A stretch of 64,000 nucleotides of DNA from Roseomonas marmotae (GCF_017654485.1 NZ_CP061091.1:1811501-1875500), one strand, 5' to 3'. Counted from the first letter of the stretch, positions 41,937 through 51,486 are shown. Program-made: numbers and translations. The notes: generated by a model from the letters alone, not told the origin.

Positions 41937-43160
41937 TCATGACGCCGCCGCGGGCGGGGCGCCATACCCGTGGCCGGCTGCGGCCATGGGCAGGCCGGCA
42001 TAGTTCTCGGCCAGCACGGTCTGCGCGGCGCGCGATTCGCGAAGATAGATCATCTCGCTGATCTGCATCCGCAGGGCGAAGCCGTCCATATTGGGGAGGC
42101 GGTGCGTCAGGTGGGTGAACCACCAGGAGAAGCGCTCCGCCTTCCAGACGCGCGCCAGTGCCCGTTCGGAGTAGTGATCCAGCCCGCTGTCCCCGTGACC
42201 GGCGTAATGCTCGGCCAGTGCCTCGGCCAGCAGGCCGACATCGGCGGCGGCGAGGTTGAGGCCCTTGGCCCCCGTGGGCGGCACGATATGCGCGGCATCC
42301 CCGGCGAGGAAAAGCCGCCCATGGCGCATCGGCTCCGACACGAAGGAGCGCAGCGGGGCGATGCTCTTCTCGATCGCCGGGCCGCGGGTCATGCGCGCGG
42401 CGGCGGCAGGCCCCAGGCGGATGGCCAGCTCGTCCCAGAGCCGCTCATCCGGCCATTCCTCCAGCCGCTCCTGCATGGAAACCTGGATATAGTAGCGGCT
42501 GCGCTGGGGCGAGCGCATCGAGGCCAGCGCGAAGCCGCGCGCGTGGTTGGAATAGATCAGCTCATGGTCGCAGGGCGGCGTATCGGCCAGGATGCCGAGC
42601 CAGCCGAAGGGATAGACACGCTGGAATTCCTGCCGCCGTTCTTCCGGGATGGCACTGCGGCTGACACCGAGGAAGCCGTCGCAGCCGGCGATGAAGTCGC
42701 AGGCCAGTTCCCGCGCCTGACCCTGGTGGCGGTAGGTGACGCTCGGCTGGCTGCCGGTGACGCCATGCAGGGCGACATCCTCAGCCTCGAAGATCAGCGG
42801 CGCACCGCGGGCGACATGCAGGCCGATCAGGTCGGCAGTGACCTCCGTCTGGCCATAGACGGTGATGGTGCGGCCGCCCGTCAGGGCACGAACGTCGATG
42901 CGGAAGGTCTCGCCATCCAGCGCCAGGCTGAAACCGTCATGGGGCAGGCCCTCGCGGTGCAGCCGCTCGGCGGCGCCGGCCTGCTCCAGCAATGCCACCG
43001 TGCCATGCTCCAGCACCCCGGCCCGGATGCGGCTCTCCACATAGGCGCGGCTGCGCCGTTCCAGCACCACGCAGTCGATGCCGGCGCGATGGAGAAGCTG
43101 GGACAGGAGCAACCCGGCCGGTCCCGCGCCGATGATGACGACCTGCGTGCGATGCAGCAT
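41937..43160 (-). CDS. pobA: 4-hydroxybenzoate 3-monooxygenase
   Basis: A 407-residue class A FAD monooxygenase that hydroxylates 4-hydroxybenzoate to protocatechuate using NADPH. FAD fingerprint VVIIGAGPAGLLLSQLLHRAGIDCVVLE at the N-terminus; RIRAGVLEHGTVALLEQAG, TVYGQTEVTADL, DFIAGCDGFLGVSR (DG motif), RVYPFGWLGILADTPPCDHELIYSNHARGFAL, and GRLFLAGDAAHIVPPTGAKGLNLAAADV (GD motif) are nearly as in Pseudomonas PobA. It is the first gene of a unit that continues into the TRAP genes. The protocatechuate ring-cleavage genes are not in the window. Confidence 0.97.
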   Translation of the reverse strand: MLHRTQVVIIGAGPAGLLLSQLLHRAGIDCVVLERRSRAYVESRIRAGVLEHGTVALLEQAGAAERLHREGLPHDGFSLALDGETFRIDVRALTGGRTITVYGQTEVTADLIGLHVARGAPLIFEAEDVALHGVTGSQPSVTYRHQGQARELACDFIAGCDGFLGVSRSAIPEERRQEFQRVYPFGWLGILADTPPCDHELIYSNHARGFALASMRSPQRSRYYIQVSMQERLEEWPDERLWDELAIRLGPAAAARMTRGPAIEKSIAPLRSFVSEPMRHGRLFLAGDAAHIVPPTGAKGLNLAAADVGLLAEALAEHYAGHGDSGLDHYSERALARVWKAERFSWWFTHLTHRLPNMDGFALRMQISEMIYLRESRAAQTVLAENYAGLPMAAAGHGYGAPPAAAS

Positions 43161-43273
43161 GAGAGCGTATCTTCACTTGGACATTTCCGGGCATCAGACC
43201 ACGCAGAAATTCCTGACCTCAATAGACAAACAGCGCAGAGTTCTGGACTTTTCGCCCGGTGGCGCCTGCGGCG

Positions 43274-43307
43274 GGGGTGCCGGGCCAGCCTTGCGGCCCG
43301 GCACCCC
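43274..43307 (-). terminator. Strong hairpin after the ketoglutarate-semialdehyde dehydrogenase gene
   Basis: A 13-bp perfect stem (GGGGTGCCGGGCC / GGCCCGGCACCCC) with an 8-base loop begins 11 bases past the stop codon. No T run follows. It separates this gene from pobA, which lies downstream on the same strand. Confidence 0.6.
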
Positions 43308-43317
43308 AAGGCCCGCC

Positions 43318-44898
43318 TCAGTTCCGGCCGAGCTGCCCATCCGTCCGCCGCCAGAGGCCGAGCGGATTGCCGTCGCGCAGCGCCTCCGGCAGCAGTTCCT
43401 GCGGGAAGTCCTGGTAGCAGACAGGGCGCAGGAAACGGCGGATGGCGAGGCTGCCGACCGAGGTGGTGCGACTGTCCGAGGTGGAGGGATAGGGGCCGCC
43501 ATGCACCATTGCATGCCCGACCTCCACGCCCGTCGGATAGCCGTTCACCAGGATGCGCCCGACCTTGCGCTCCAGCACCGGCACCAGTTGCCGCGCCATC
43601 TCCAGGTCGTCAGGCTCCATCTGGATGGTGGCGGTCAGCTGGCCTTCCAGCCGCTCGGCCACCGCCAGCATGGTCTGCACGTCCGGGCAGCGCACCACCA
43701 GGGAGGAGGCACCGAAGACTTCCTCGAGAAGCGTCTCGTCCTCGGCGAAATGCGCGGCGGTGGTGGTGAAGAGGGCGGGGCGGCCCTGATATGGGCCCGG
43801 GCCGGTCTGGCCTTGCGCCACCGTCTCCACCCGGTTGTTGTTGGCGAGGCGGGAGACGCCCTGGGTATAGGCGTCATAGATGCCGGGGGTCAGCATGGTC
43901 TGTGCCCCACTGGCCTCCAGCGCCGCCTTGGCGGAGGAGAGGAAGGCATCGAGTTGCGCGCCCTCCACACCCAGCACCAGGCCGGGATTGGTGCAGAACT
44001 GTCCCGCGCCCATGGTGAGGGAGCCGACGAAGCCCTTGCCGATGCCCTCTGCCCGCCTGGCCATGGCGCCCGGCAGCAGGAAGACGGGGTTGATGCTGCT
44101 CATCTCCGCATGGACGGGGATCGGCTCCGGCCGGTTCGCCGCGATCTTCATCAGCGCCGTGCCGCCGCTGCGGGACCCGGTGAAGCCCACCGCCTTGATG
44201 CGGGGGTCCGCCACCAGCGCGCTGCCGACCGTGCCGCCGCTGCCGAAGAGCATGCTGAACACGCCTTCATGCAGCCCGCATGTCCTGACGGCCGACTGGA
44301 TGGCGCGGCCTACCAGTTCGGAGGTGCCGGGATGCGCGGAATGCGCCTTCACCACCACCGGGCAGCCCGCCGCGAAGGCCGAGGCCGTGTCGCCGCCGCC
44401 CACCGAGAAGGCGAGGGGGAAGTTGCTGGCGCCGAAGACCGCGACAGGTCCAAGGGCGATATGGCGCTGCCGCAGGTCGGAGCGCGGCAGCGGCTGGCGC
44501 TCCGGCATGGCGGGGTCGATCCGCGCCTCCAGCCAGCTTCCCTCCCGCACCACGCCGGCGAAGAGGCGGAGCTGGCCGACGGTGCGGCCGCGCTCGCCCT
44601 CGACCCGGCCGCGTGGCAGGCCACTTTCGGCGCAGGCGCGCTCGATCAGCTCGTCTCCGATATCCATGATGGCCTGGGCGCAGGCCTCCAGGAAGCCGGC
44701 GCGCTGCTCGGGCGTGGTTTCGCGATAGCTGTCGAAGGCCTCGGCGGCCAGGGCGCAGGCGCGGTCCACCTCAGCGGCGCCGCCCCCGGCATAGCCGGGC
44801 TCCATCTTCTCCCCGGTCGCGGGATTGACGGCGCGGATCTCGCGCTCACTGCCCCGCAGCGCGGAGGCGCCGATCAGCATCTCGCCTGAAATGGTCAT
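43318..44898 (-). CDS. Aldehyde dehydrogenase, 2,5-dioxovalerate/alpha-ketoglutaric semialdehyde type
   Basis: A 526-residue NADP-type aldehyde dehydrogenase of the KGSADH subgroup. Features are [54 protein letters not shown], the catalytic Glu265 ([12 protein letters not shown]) and Cys302 ([11 protein letters not shown]), and a long C-terminus ending in [16 protein letters not shown], typical of KGSADH. The enzyme oxidises 2,5-dioxopentanoate to 2-oxoglutarate in pentose, glucarate or hydroxyproline catabolism. ATG 44898 follows AGGAAA. No pathway partner is adjacent; a palindromic site 80-103 bases upstream may be its operator. Confidence 0.88.
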   Translation of the reverse strand: MTISGEMLIGASALRGSEREIRAVNPATGEKMEPGYAGGGAAEVDRACALAAEAFDSYRETTPEQRAGFLEACAQAIMDIGDELIERACAESGLPRGRVEGERGRTVGQLRLFAGVVREGSWLEARIDPAMPERQPLPRSDLRQRHIALGPVAVFGASNFPLAFSVGGGDTASAFAAGCPVVVKAHSAHPGTSELVGRAIQSAVRTCGLHEGVFSMLFGSGGTVGSALVADPRIKAVGFTGSRSGGTALMKIAANRPEPIPVHAEMSSINPVFLLPGAMARRAEGIGKGFVGSLTMGAGQFCTNPGLVLGVEGAQLDAFLSSAKAALEASGAQTMLTPGIYDAYTQGVSRLANNNRVETVAQGQTGPGPYQGRPALFTTTAAHFAEDETLLEEVFGASSLVVRCPDVQTMLAVAERLEGQLTATIQMEPDDLEMARQLVPVLERKVGRILVNGYPTGVEVGHAMVHGGPYPSTSDSRTTSVGSLAIRRFLRPVCYQDFPQELLPEALRDGNPLGLWRRTDGQLGRN

Positions 44899-44977
44899 GC
44901 GTGTTTCCTCAAGGCGTTATTGTTGCGGCAGCCACCGTCGCGCCGCCTGACCGGGAGCCAGGGGCGGCCGGTCAGCA

Positions 44978-45001
44978 TGATACGGTTCTCCCACCGTATC
45001 A
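44978..45001. promoter_or_regulatory. Operator-like interrupted palindrome
   Basis: TGATACGGT and ACCGTATCA, exact inverted copies, are separated by six bases. The symmetry and 24-bp span fit a dimeric regulator site, for example of the GntR type, but no regulator gene is adjacent. It lies 80 bases upstream of the aldehyde dehydrogenase start. Confidence 0.5.
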
Positions 45002-45097
45002 ACATCGGCCCGGAAGACCGGGGTGGCCGACATCGCAGCGTCGCATGCGAAGCCGGGGAGCGAGGATCAAGGGATCGTCAGCATGACGCGCATCCAC

Positions 45098-45130
45098 GGT
45101 GCCAGCCGGAATGGCCTTCCGGCTGGCACC
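45098..45130. repeat. 14-bp perfect hairpin upstream of the EamA transporter gene
   Basis: GGTGCCAGCCGGAA pairs with its exact complement across a 5-base loop. No T tract follows on either strand. It is long for a chance repeat even in GC-rich DNA and could be part of a leader RNA or a terminator for a lost or unrecognised transcript. Confidence 0.6.
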
Positions 45131-45209
45131 GGAGCATCGCGGCTGCCACGCGGATTGCGGCTGCCGCCGTGGTATCTGACAATCGGGCCGTCCGGCGCGG
45201 CCGCCAGGC

Positions 45210-46217
45210 ATGCGGGGGTTCCCAGCGGCCGGCCATGATGCACCCGTGCCCGGCAAAGAGGAGGCGAAGACGCGGACAAGGCAGCCGACCCCCTCAGTCC
45301 AGATTCCTGAGGAGCGCCGCGCGCCCCTGGCCGGGCGGCTGCGGGCCATCCTCGCCGGCTTCGCCTGGGCGGCCCTGGCGGTGGCGATCTTTTCCGGCTG
45401 GTTCGTCGTCACGCGGTTCAGCGTGACCCGCGTGCTCACCGTCTGGGATGTCGCGCTGCTGCGCTTCGGCGTCGGCGCCGTGCTGCTCTCCCCCATCCTG
45501 TTCCTGCCGGGCTCCCGGCCGCGTGCCAGGGCCTGGAGGGAAGGGCTGCTGTTCAGCCTGCTCTGGGGGCTGCCCTTCGTCCTGCTGGTGGCGCTGGGCC
45601 TGCAACTGACCTCGGCGGCGCAGGCGGCCTCGATCACGCCGACCATGATGCCGGTTTTCGCCGGTGCCTTCGCAGCCCTTTTCCTGCGGCAAAGACAGGG
45701 GCGGATGCGCTGGGCGGGCTATCTGTTCATCGTCGCCGGCCTCTGCGCCCTGGTGGCGGCCGGCGCCGCCACGCATGGCACGGCCAGCCCGCTGGGCGTC
45801 GGCGCCCTGATCCTCGCGGCGGCCATGTGGGCCGTCTATACGCTGCTGTTCCGCCGTGGCGGGCTGACCCCGCTGCAATCCGCGGCGCTCATCTGCGCCT
45901 GGTCGGCGATACTCTTCCTGCCCGCCTACCTGCTGCTGGGGCTCGGCCGCCTTGCCCAGGCGCCACCGGCCGAGATTGCCATCCAGGCCGTCTACCAGGG
46001 TGCGCTGATGAGCGGCGTCGCCCTCATCGCCTTCAACCGCTCCGTGTCCCTGCTCGGCCCGGGCGCGGCGACGGCCATGATCGCCCTGGTGCCGGCCGCC
46101 GCATCGCTGCTGGCCATTCCCGCTCTCGGCGAATGGCCTTCGCCCACGGAGGCCCTGGCCATCGGGGGCATCGTCCTCGGGCTCCTCCTGGCGGCGCGCC
46201 CCGCGCCGTCATCATGA
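45210..46217 (+). CDS. EamA-family (DMT) metabolite transporter
   Basis: A 335-residue (from the first ATG) protein with ten transmembrane segments in two EamA repeats: AILAGFAWAALAVAIFSGWFVVTRF ... GLQLTSAAQAASITPTMMPVFAGAFAALFL and GALILAAAMWAVYTLLFRRG ... GALMSGVALIAFNRSVSLLGPGAATAMIALVPAAASLLAIPALGEWPS. Typical exporters of amino acids or other small metabolites. The start is uncertain: no good ribosome-binding site precedes ATG 45210, and GTG 45246 (MPGKEEAK) would remove a dubious tail. It converges on putA with a hairpin between. Confidence 0.88.
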   Translation: MRGFPAAGHDAPVPGKEEAKTRTRQPTPSVQIPEERRAPLAGRLRAILAGFAWAALAVAIFSGWFVVTRFSVTRVLTVWDVALLRFGVGAVLLSPILFLPGSRPRARAWREGLLFSLLWGLPFVLLVALGLQLTSAAQAASITPTMMPVFAGAFAALFLRQRQGRMRWAGYLFIVAGLCALVAAGAATHGTASPLGVGALILAAAMWAVYTLLFRRGGLTPLQSAALICAWSAILFLPAYLLLGLGRLAQAPPAEIAIQAVYQGALMSGVALIAFNRSVSLLGPGAATAMIALVPAAASLLAIPALGEWPSPTEALAIGGIVLGLLLAARPAPSS

Positions 46218-46254
46218 AGGGCTGCTTCATGATCCGCCCGCCAGCGCCGTGAAC

Positions 46255-46292
46255 GGGATGCGGGTCCGTCCTGCCGGATGGCCCCGCATCCC
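46255..46292. terminator. Bidirectional hairpin between the EamA gene and putA
   Basis: GGGATGCGGG and CCCGCATCCC form a 10-bp perfect stem with an 18-base loop between two convergent genes. No long T run is present, so function as a shared terminator is likely but unproven. Confidence 0.6.
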
Positions 46293-46298
46293 TGGCGG

Positions 46299-49200
46299 TC
46301 AGAGGCTCATCAGGCTGGCATTGCCGCCCGCGGCGGCGGTGTTGATGCTGATGGAACGCTCGGCCATCAGCATGTCGGGCGGATAGAGGCCCTCCTGCGT
46401 CGTGATGGCCGGGCGGATCGGGCCTTCCGAAGCCGCGAGCGACCGCGCCAGTTGCAACAGTGCTTCCCGGGAGCCGTGAAACAGCGCCGCGTCGCAGTCA
46501 TCGATGCCCTTGCCGCCGGCAATCCGGGCCGTCACCGTGGGCGGCAGCCCCTCCGGCAGCATGGCGGGACCCTGGACACAGGCCATGTTCCCCGTCGCCA
46601 GGCAGGCCGCGACCTGCACCAGCAACTCTTCCGCCGTATCCGCGCGGCACAGCACCGTACCGCGGGAGTGCAGGCTGTATCGGTTCAACTCGCCCACCGG
46701 CCCCGGCAGGTCGATCTCCAGCCCCACGCGCCCGGCCTTGGCTTGTGCGGCGCAACGTTCTGCCAGTTCGGTGCTGCCCTGCGCGCGCAGCCAGTCCACC
46801 AGGGCCTGCGCGGCGGGATCGAGCGGCTGGGCAGGCAACGGCGGTTCGGCGGGGGAGACGGAGAGGAGGCGCCGCAGATAGAGCGGGCCGCCCGCCTTGG
46901 GGCCGGTGCCGGAGAGGCCATGGCCGCCGAAGGGCTGCACGCCCACCACCGCGCCGATCAGGTTGCGGTTGACGTAGATGTTGCCGGCCCCGGACAGGGC
47001 CGCCAGGCGGTCGATGGTCTCGTCGATGCGTGAATGGACGCCGAAGGTCAGGCCATAGCCGGTGGCATCGATGTCGCGCATCAGGGCTTCCAGCGCCTCG
47101 CGGCGGAAGCGCAGCACATGCAGGACGGGCCCGAAGACCTCCTGCTTCAACTCCGCGACGCTCTGGATCTCGATGATGGTGGGCGCGACGAAGCTGCCAT
47201 GGCGGCAGGCTGCGGGCAGGGGCAGGGCATGCACCGGGCGGCCCGCCGCGCGCATGGCCTCGATATGGCGCTGGATGCCGGCCGCGGCTTCCTCCGTGAT
47301 GACGGGGCCGATATCCGTGGAAAGCCGGTCCGGGTTGCCCACGGAGAGTTCCGCCAGCGCGCCCCGGAGCATGGTGAGCACCCGCTCCGCCACATCCTCC
47401 TGCAGGCAGAGCAGCCGCAGCGCAGAGCAGCGCTGGCCCGCGCTGTCGAAGGCGGAGGCGATGACATCCGCGACCACCTGTTCCGCCAGCGCGGAACTAT
47501 CCACCACCAGCGCATTCTGCCCGCCCGTCTCCGCGACCAGCGGGATGGGCCTGCCCGCAGGGCTGAGGCGCCCCGCGAGCTGCCGCTGGATCAGCTGCGC
47601 CACCTCGGTGGAGCCGGTGAACATCACGCCCTGGCTGCGCGCGTCGCCCACCAGCCGCGCGCCCACCGTGCCGTCGCCGGGCAGAAGCCGGAGAACGGCG
47701 GCCGGCACCCCGGCCTCGTGCAGCAGCGCCACGGCCTGCGCGGCGATCAGCGGCACTTCCTCGGCCGGCTTGGCCAGCACGGTATTGCCGGCCGCCAGCG
47801 CGGCCGCCACCTGGCCGGTGAAGATGGCCAGCGGGAAGTTCCAGGGGGAGATGCAGACCACGGGGCCGAGCGGCCGGTGCGCGGCGGTGAAGCCGCGCGC
47901 CTGGGTGGCGTAGTAGCGCAGGAAGTCCACGGCCTCCCGCACCTCGCCGACCGCATTGGGCAGGGACTTGCCCGCCTCCCGCACGATGCCGCCCAGCAGC
48001 GCATCCATGCGTGCTTCCATCAGGTCGGCGGCGCGCTCCAGCATGGCGGCACGTTCGGCAGGGGCAACGGCGGCCCATCCCGGCGCGGCGGCCTCGGCCC
48101 CGGCGAGCGCCTCGTCCACCGCCGCCTCGCTGGCCTCGACCACATGACCGGCGAGGTCGCGGCGGTCGGCGGGGTTACGGATCTCGCGCGCGGCGGCAGC
48201 GCCCGGCAGCGGCGCGCTGCCCTCACGCAACGTCCCGGCCAGCGAGGCGAGGCGGTTCTCGTCCGTCAGGTCGAGCCCGGCGGAATTCGGCCGCTCGCCG
48301 CCGAACATCGCGCGCGGCCGGGCGATGGCGTCATGCGGCCGGCCAAGCGGGGAAAGGGCGCGCGCCTCCGCCACGGGGTCGCGTACCAGCTCCTCCACCG
48401 GCACGTCGGGGTCGTTGATGCGATTGACGAAGGAGGAATTCGCGCCGTTCTCCAGCAGACGGCGGACCAGATAGGCCAGCAGCGTCTCATGCGTGCCCAC
48501 GGGCGCGTAGATGCGGCAGGGGCGGTCAAGCCGGTCGGGGCCGACGACTTCCTCATACAGCGGCTCGCCCATGCCGTGCAGGCACTGGAACTCATACTGG
48601 CCAGGCGCCCAGGTGGCCGGATCGGCCATGGCGTGGATGGAAGCCAGGCTTCGCGCATTATGCGTGGCGAATTGCGGAAAGATCGCATCCGGCGCCGCCA
48701 GCAGCTTCCGCGCGCAGGCGAGGTAGGAGACATCCGTGTGGATCTTGCGGGTGAAGACCGGGAAGTCCGGCAGGCCGTCCATCTGGGCGCGCTTGATCTC
48801 GCTGTCCCAATAGGCACCCTTCACCAGCCGCACCATCATGCGCCGGCGCGTGCGGCGGGCGAGGTCGATCACGAAGTCGATCACGAAAGGCGCACGGCGC
48901 TGATAGGCCTGCACGACGAAGCCGACACCATCCCAGCCCGCCAGGCGCCCGTCATGGCAAAGCGCTTCCAGCAGGTCGAGGGAGAGTTCCAGCCTGTCCG
49001 CTTCCTCGGCATCGATGTTCAGGCCGATGTCGTAGCGACGGGCAAGGGCGGCGAGTTCCACCAGGCGCGGCAGCAGCTCCGCCATTACCCGCTCCCGCTG
49101 CGCGCGGGCGTAGCGGGGATGCAGGGCGGAAAGCTTGATGGAAATTCCCGGGCCGTTGAGGATTCCCCGGCCGGCGGCGGCGCGGCCGATGGCATGGATG

Positions 49201-49919
49201 GCCGCCTCATAGTCGCGCAGGTAGCGCGCGGCATCCTCGGCCGTGGCCGCCGCCTCGCCCAGCATGTCGTAGGAATAGCGGAAGCCCTTGGCCTCCATCA
49301 CCCGGCTGCGCGCCAGGGCTTTCTCGATCGTCTCGCCCATGACGAACTGCTCGCCCAGCATCCGCATGGCCAGGTCCACGCCGCGACGGATCACCGGCTC
49401 CCCCACGCGGGCGATCAGCCGCGTCAGCGCGGCGCTCAGGCCGGCCTCGCTACGGGTGGAGGAGAGCCGGCCCGTGACCACCAGCCCCCAAGTCGCGGCA
49501 TTGGCGAAGAGGGAGGGCGACTGGCCGAGATGCGCGCGCCAGTCGCTGCCGCCGATCTTGTCGCGGATCAGCGCGTCGCGCGTCGCGCGGTCGGGGATCC
49601 GCAGCAGGGCCTCGGCCAAGCACATCAGGGCCACGCCCTCCTGGCTGGAGAGGGAGAATTCCTGCACCAGCGCCTCCACCCCACCGCCGGCACGCTTGCC
49701 CCGCAGGGCGGTGATCAGGCGGCGGGCGAGGGCGGTGGCGGCCTCATCCTCCCGCGGTGCCGGCGTCGCGGCCTCGAGCAGGGGCGGGAGGCATTCCTCT
49801 TCCGGCCGGCGATAGGCCGCGGTGACGGCGGCGCGCAGCGGCGACTGCGGATGCAGGCTGTCGGCGAAGGCCTGGAATGGCTGCGGCATGGTTGCGGCGG
49901 GAAGGGTATCGAGGCTCAT
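46299..49919 (-). CDS. putA: Bifunctional proline dehydrogenase / L-glutamate gamma-semialdehyde dehydrogenase
   Basis: A 1206-residue PutA that oxidises proline to glutamate. The FAD-binding proline dehydrogenase barrel covers about residues 180-480 (GRGILNGPGISIKLSALHPRY, LNIDAEEADRLELSLDL, VRLVKGAYWDSEIKRAQMDGLPDFPVFTRK, YAPVGTHETLLAYLVRRLLENGANSSF). The aldehyde dehydrogenase domain is at about 550-1010 (SPWNFPLAIFTGQVAAALAAGNTVLAKPAEE, VAETGGQNALVVDSSAL, AFDSAGQRCSALR with the catalytic Cys, and GHGLSGTGPKAGGP). An additional C-terminal conserved domain follows, as in longer PutAs. The N-terminal ribbon-helix-helix repressor of E. coli PutA is absent, so regulation must come from elsewhere, most likely the divergent Lrp-type gene. 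Confidence 0.97.
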   Translation of the reverse strand: MSLDTLPAATMPQPFQAFADSLHPQSPLRAAVTAAYRRPEEECLPPLLEAATPAPREDEAATALARRLITALRGKRAGGGVEALVQEFSLSSQEGVALMCLAEALLRIPDRATRDALIRDKIGGSDWRAHLGQSPSLFANAATWGLVVTGRLSSTRSEAGLSAALTRLIARVGEPVIRRGVDLAMRMLGEQFVMGETIEKALARSRVMEAKGFRYSYDMLGEAAATAEDAARYLRDYEAAIHAIGRAAAGRGILNGPGISIKLSALHPRYARAQRERVMAELLPRLVELAALARRYDIGLNIDAEEADRLELSLDLLEALCHDGRLAGWDGVGFVVQAYQRRAPFVIDFVIDLARRTRRRMMVRLVKGAYWDSEIKRAQMDGLPDFPVFTRKIHTDVSYLACARKLLAAPDAIFPQFATHNARSLASIHAMADPATWAPGQYEFQCLHGMGEPLYEEVVGPDRLDRPCRIYAPVGTHETLLAYLVRRLLENGANSSFVNRINDPDVPVEELVRDPVAEARALSPLGRPHDAIARPRAMFGGERPNSAGLDLTDENRLASLAGTLREGSAPLPGAAAAREIRNPADRRDLAGHVVEASEAAVDEALAGAEAAAPGWAAVAPAERAAMLERAADLMEARMDALLGGIVREAGKSLPNAVGEVREAVDFLRYYATQARGFTAAHRPLGPVVCISPWNFPLAIFTGQVAAALAAGNTVLAKPAEEVPLIAAQAVALLHEAGVPAAVLRLLPGDGTVGARLVGDARSQGVMFTGSTEVAQLIQRQLAGRLSPAGRPIPLVAETGGQNALVVDSSALAEQVVADVIASAFDSAGQRCSALRLLCLQEDVAERVLTMLRGALAELSVGNPDRLSTDIGPVITEEAAAGIQRHIEAMRAAGRPVHALPLPAACRHGSFVAPTIIEIQSVAELKQEVFGPVLHVLRFRREALEALMRDIDATGYGLTFGVHSRIDETIDRLAALSGAGNIYVNRNLIGAVVGVQPFGGHGLSGTGPKAGGPLYLRRLLSVSPAEPPLPAQPLDPAAQALVDWLRAQGSTELAERCAAQAKAGRVGLEIDLPGPVGELNRYSLHSRGTVLCRADTAEELLVQVAACLATGNMACVQGPAMLPEGLPPTVTARIAGGKGIDDCDAALFHGSREALLQLARSLAASEGPIRPAITTQEGLYPPDMLMAERSISINTAAAGGNASLMSL

Positions 49920-50051
49920 CGTGGCAGGTTCCGGGCGGGGACGGCATCAGGGCCGGTTAACCGGAATCTAGGGATGGGCCTGGGCGATGAGTATAGGCTA
50001 TTCCGGCCGGGTTGCCGTGGAAAACCCGGCGGAATGCAGGCTGGATAGTGA

Positions 50052-50552
50052 ATGATGCAGGGTATAGACCAGTTAGACCGGATGATCCTGGCCATTCTCC
50101 AGCGCGAGGGGCGGATTACCAACCTGGAACTCGCCGATCGCATCGGCCTTTCCCCCACCGCCACCAGCGAGCGGATGCGGCGGCTGCTGAAGGAAGGGCT
50201 GGTCACGGGGTTCGGGGCCCGGCTGGACCCGCATCGGCTGGGTTTCGGCCTGATGGTCTTCGTGGAGGTGCTGCTGGACAAGACCACCCCCGATGTCTTC
50301 GACCGCTTCGCCGAGGCCGTGAGCCGGGCGCCCGAGGTGCTGGAATGCTACATGGTGGCGGGTGGCTTCGACTATCTGGTCAAGACCCGTGTCCAGGACA
50401 TGGCGGCCTATCGCCGCTTCCTCGGTGACGTGCTGCTCGGCCTGCCCGGGGTGCGGGAGACGCGCACCTACGCGGTCATGGAAGAGGTGAAGACGGACGG
50501 GCTCCTGCCGATCCATGGTGCCAGGCTCCGGTCAGACCCGAAGCGGGCCTGA
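50052..50552 (+). CDS. putR: Lrp/AsnC-family regulator, PutR-like
   Basis: A 166-residue regulator. Helix-turn-helix at residues about 5-60 (IDQLDRMILAILQREGRITNLELADRIGLSPTATSERMRRLLKEGLVTGF) and an RAM ligand-binding domain (LMVFVEVLLDKTTPDVFDRFAEAVSRAPEVLECYMVAGGFDYLVKTRVQDMAAYRRFLGDVL). It is divergent from putA with 132 bases between the starts. PutR of Rhodobacter and Agrobacterium, an Lrp-type activator of putA in the presence of proline, has the same arrangement. It lies 13 bases from the convergent dienelactone-hydrolase gene. Confidence 0.9.
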   Translation: MMQGIDQLDRMILAILQREGRITNLELADRIGLSPTATSERMRRLLKEGLVTGFGARLDPHRLGFGLMVFVEVLLDKTTPDVFDRFAEAVSRAPEVLECYMVAGGFDYLVKTRVQDMAAYRRFLGDVLLGLPGVRETRTYAVMEEVKTDGLLPIHGARLRSDPKRA

Positions 50553-50565
50553 CCGGGAATGGCGG

Positions 50566-51486
50566 TCATGAGATATTCTGTCTGAAGAAAGCGACGCTCC
50601 GGTCCCAGGCTTCCTTCGCGGCGGCTTCGTTGTAGCGCGGCGTGGAATTGTTGTGGAACCCGTGCTGCGTGTCGGGATAGCGGCGCATCTCGTAGGGAAC
50701 GCCAGCGGCTTTCAGGGCCGCTTCATAGCCCGGCCACATGGCGTTGATCCGCTCGTCATTATCGGCGTAATGAACCAGCAGCGGCGCCTTGATGGCGGGC
50801 ACCGAGGCCGTCTCCGCCGCCGCGCCGTAGAAGGGCACCGCCGCGTTCAGATCGGCTCCCATGGCCGTGGCGAGGAAGTTCGTGGTGCCGCCGCCCCAGC
50901 AGAAGCCCGTGACCCCCAGCTTGCCGGTGGAAAGCGGATGCGCCTTCAGATAGCGGGCGCTGTTGAGCATATCCGTCCGGAGCTTGGCCTGGTCCAGCTT
51001 CGCCTGAAGCTCCCGCCCGTCATCGTCATTGCCGGGATAGCCGCCGGCGGGGAAGAGCCCGTCGGGCGCCAGTGCCAGGAAGCCTGCGATGGCGAGGCGC
51101 CGGGCGACATCCTCGATATAGGGGTTGAGGCCCCGGTTCTCATGGATGACGAGCACCGCCGGGAAGGGCCCGGCCCCGCTCGGCTGCACGAGATAACCCC
51201 GCATCGTGCCGGAATTGCCGCCGGGCGAGGGGTAGGTCACATAATTGGCCTTGATCCGCTCATCCGTGAAGGAAACGGTCTGCGCCTGCACGTAGCGTGG
51301 CAGCAGCGCCTGGGCCATGGCGAGCCCGCCGGCGGTGACCACGGTGGCCCTTTGCAGGAAGGTGCGGCGGTCGATCCGGCCATGACAATATTCGTCGTAG
51401 AGATCGAAGACCCGCTGGTCGATCTCGATCTGCGTCAGCACCCCGTGCTCAGGGGGCGGCGTCCCGGCATCCTGGAGATCAGACAT
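50566..51486 (-). CDS. Exported dienelactone hydrolase family protein (YghX-like)
   Basis: A 306-residue alpha/beta hydrolase. An unusual internal twin-arginine signal occurs after a 35-residue N-terminal extension (HGRIDRRTFLQRATVVTAGGLAMAQALLPRYVQA), as in YghX-type proteins. DLH domain: AVLVIHENRGLNPYIEDVARRLA, then the nucleophile Cys196 in GFCWGGGTT, Asp242 in VHYADNDERI and His275 in TQHGFHNN, the C-D-H triad. It probably hydrolyses a lactone or ester in the periplasm; the natural substrate is not known. ATG 51486 is used because AGGG lies about 10 bases upstream; an ATG three codons earlier has none at a proper distance. Confidence 0.88.
   Translation of the reverse strand: MSDLQDAGTPPPEHGVLTQIEIDQRVFDLYDEYCHGRIDRRTFLQRATVVTAGGLAMAQALLPRYVQAQTVSFTDERIKANYVTYPSPGGNSGTMRGYLVQPSGAGPFPAVLVIHENRGLNPYIEDVARRLAIAGFLALAPDGLFPAGGYPGNDDDGRELQAKLDQAKLRTDMLNSARYLKAHPLSTGKLGVTGFCWGGGTTNFLATAMGADLNAAVPFYGAAAETASVPAIKAPLLVHYADNDERINAMWPGYEAALKAAGVPYEMRRYPDTQHGFHNNSTPRYNEAAAKEAWDRSVAFFRQNIS

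Larger units (their letters stand above)
44899..45209. other. Intergenic region with two large inverted repeats
   Basis: No gene is supported in these 311 bases between the divergent aldehyde dehydrogenase and EamA-family genes. They contain a 9-bp interrupted palindrome at 44978-45001 and a 14-bp hairpin at 45098-45130, annotated separately. Both divergent promoters must lie here. Confidence 0.6.

Noticed and set aside
43161..43260. PobR binding site and promoter of pobA
   Set aside because: The region is AT-enriched, but I could not find a convincing pair of promoter boxes or a repeated motif, so no site is annotated.
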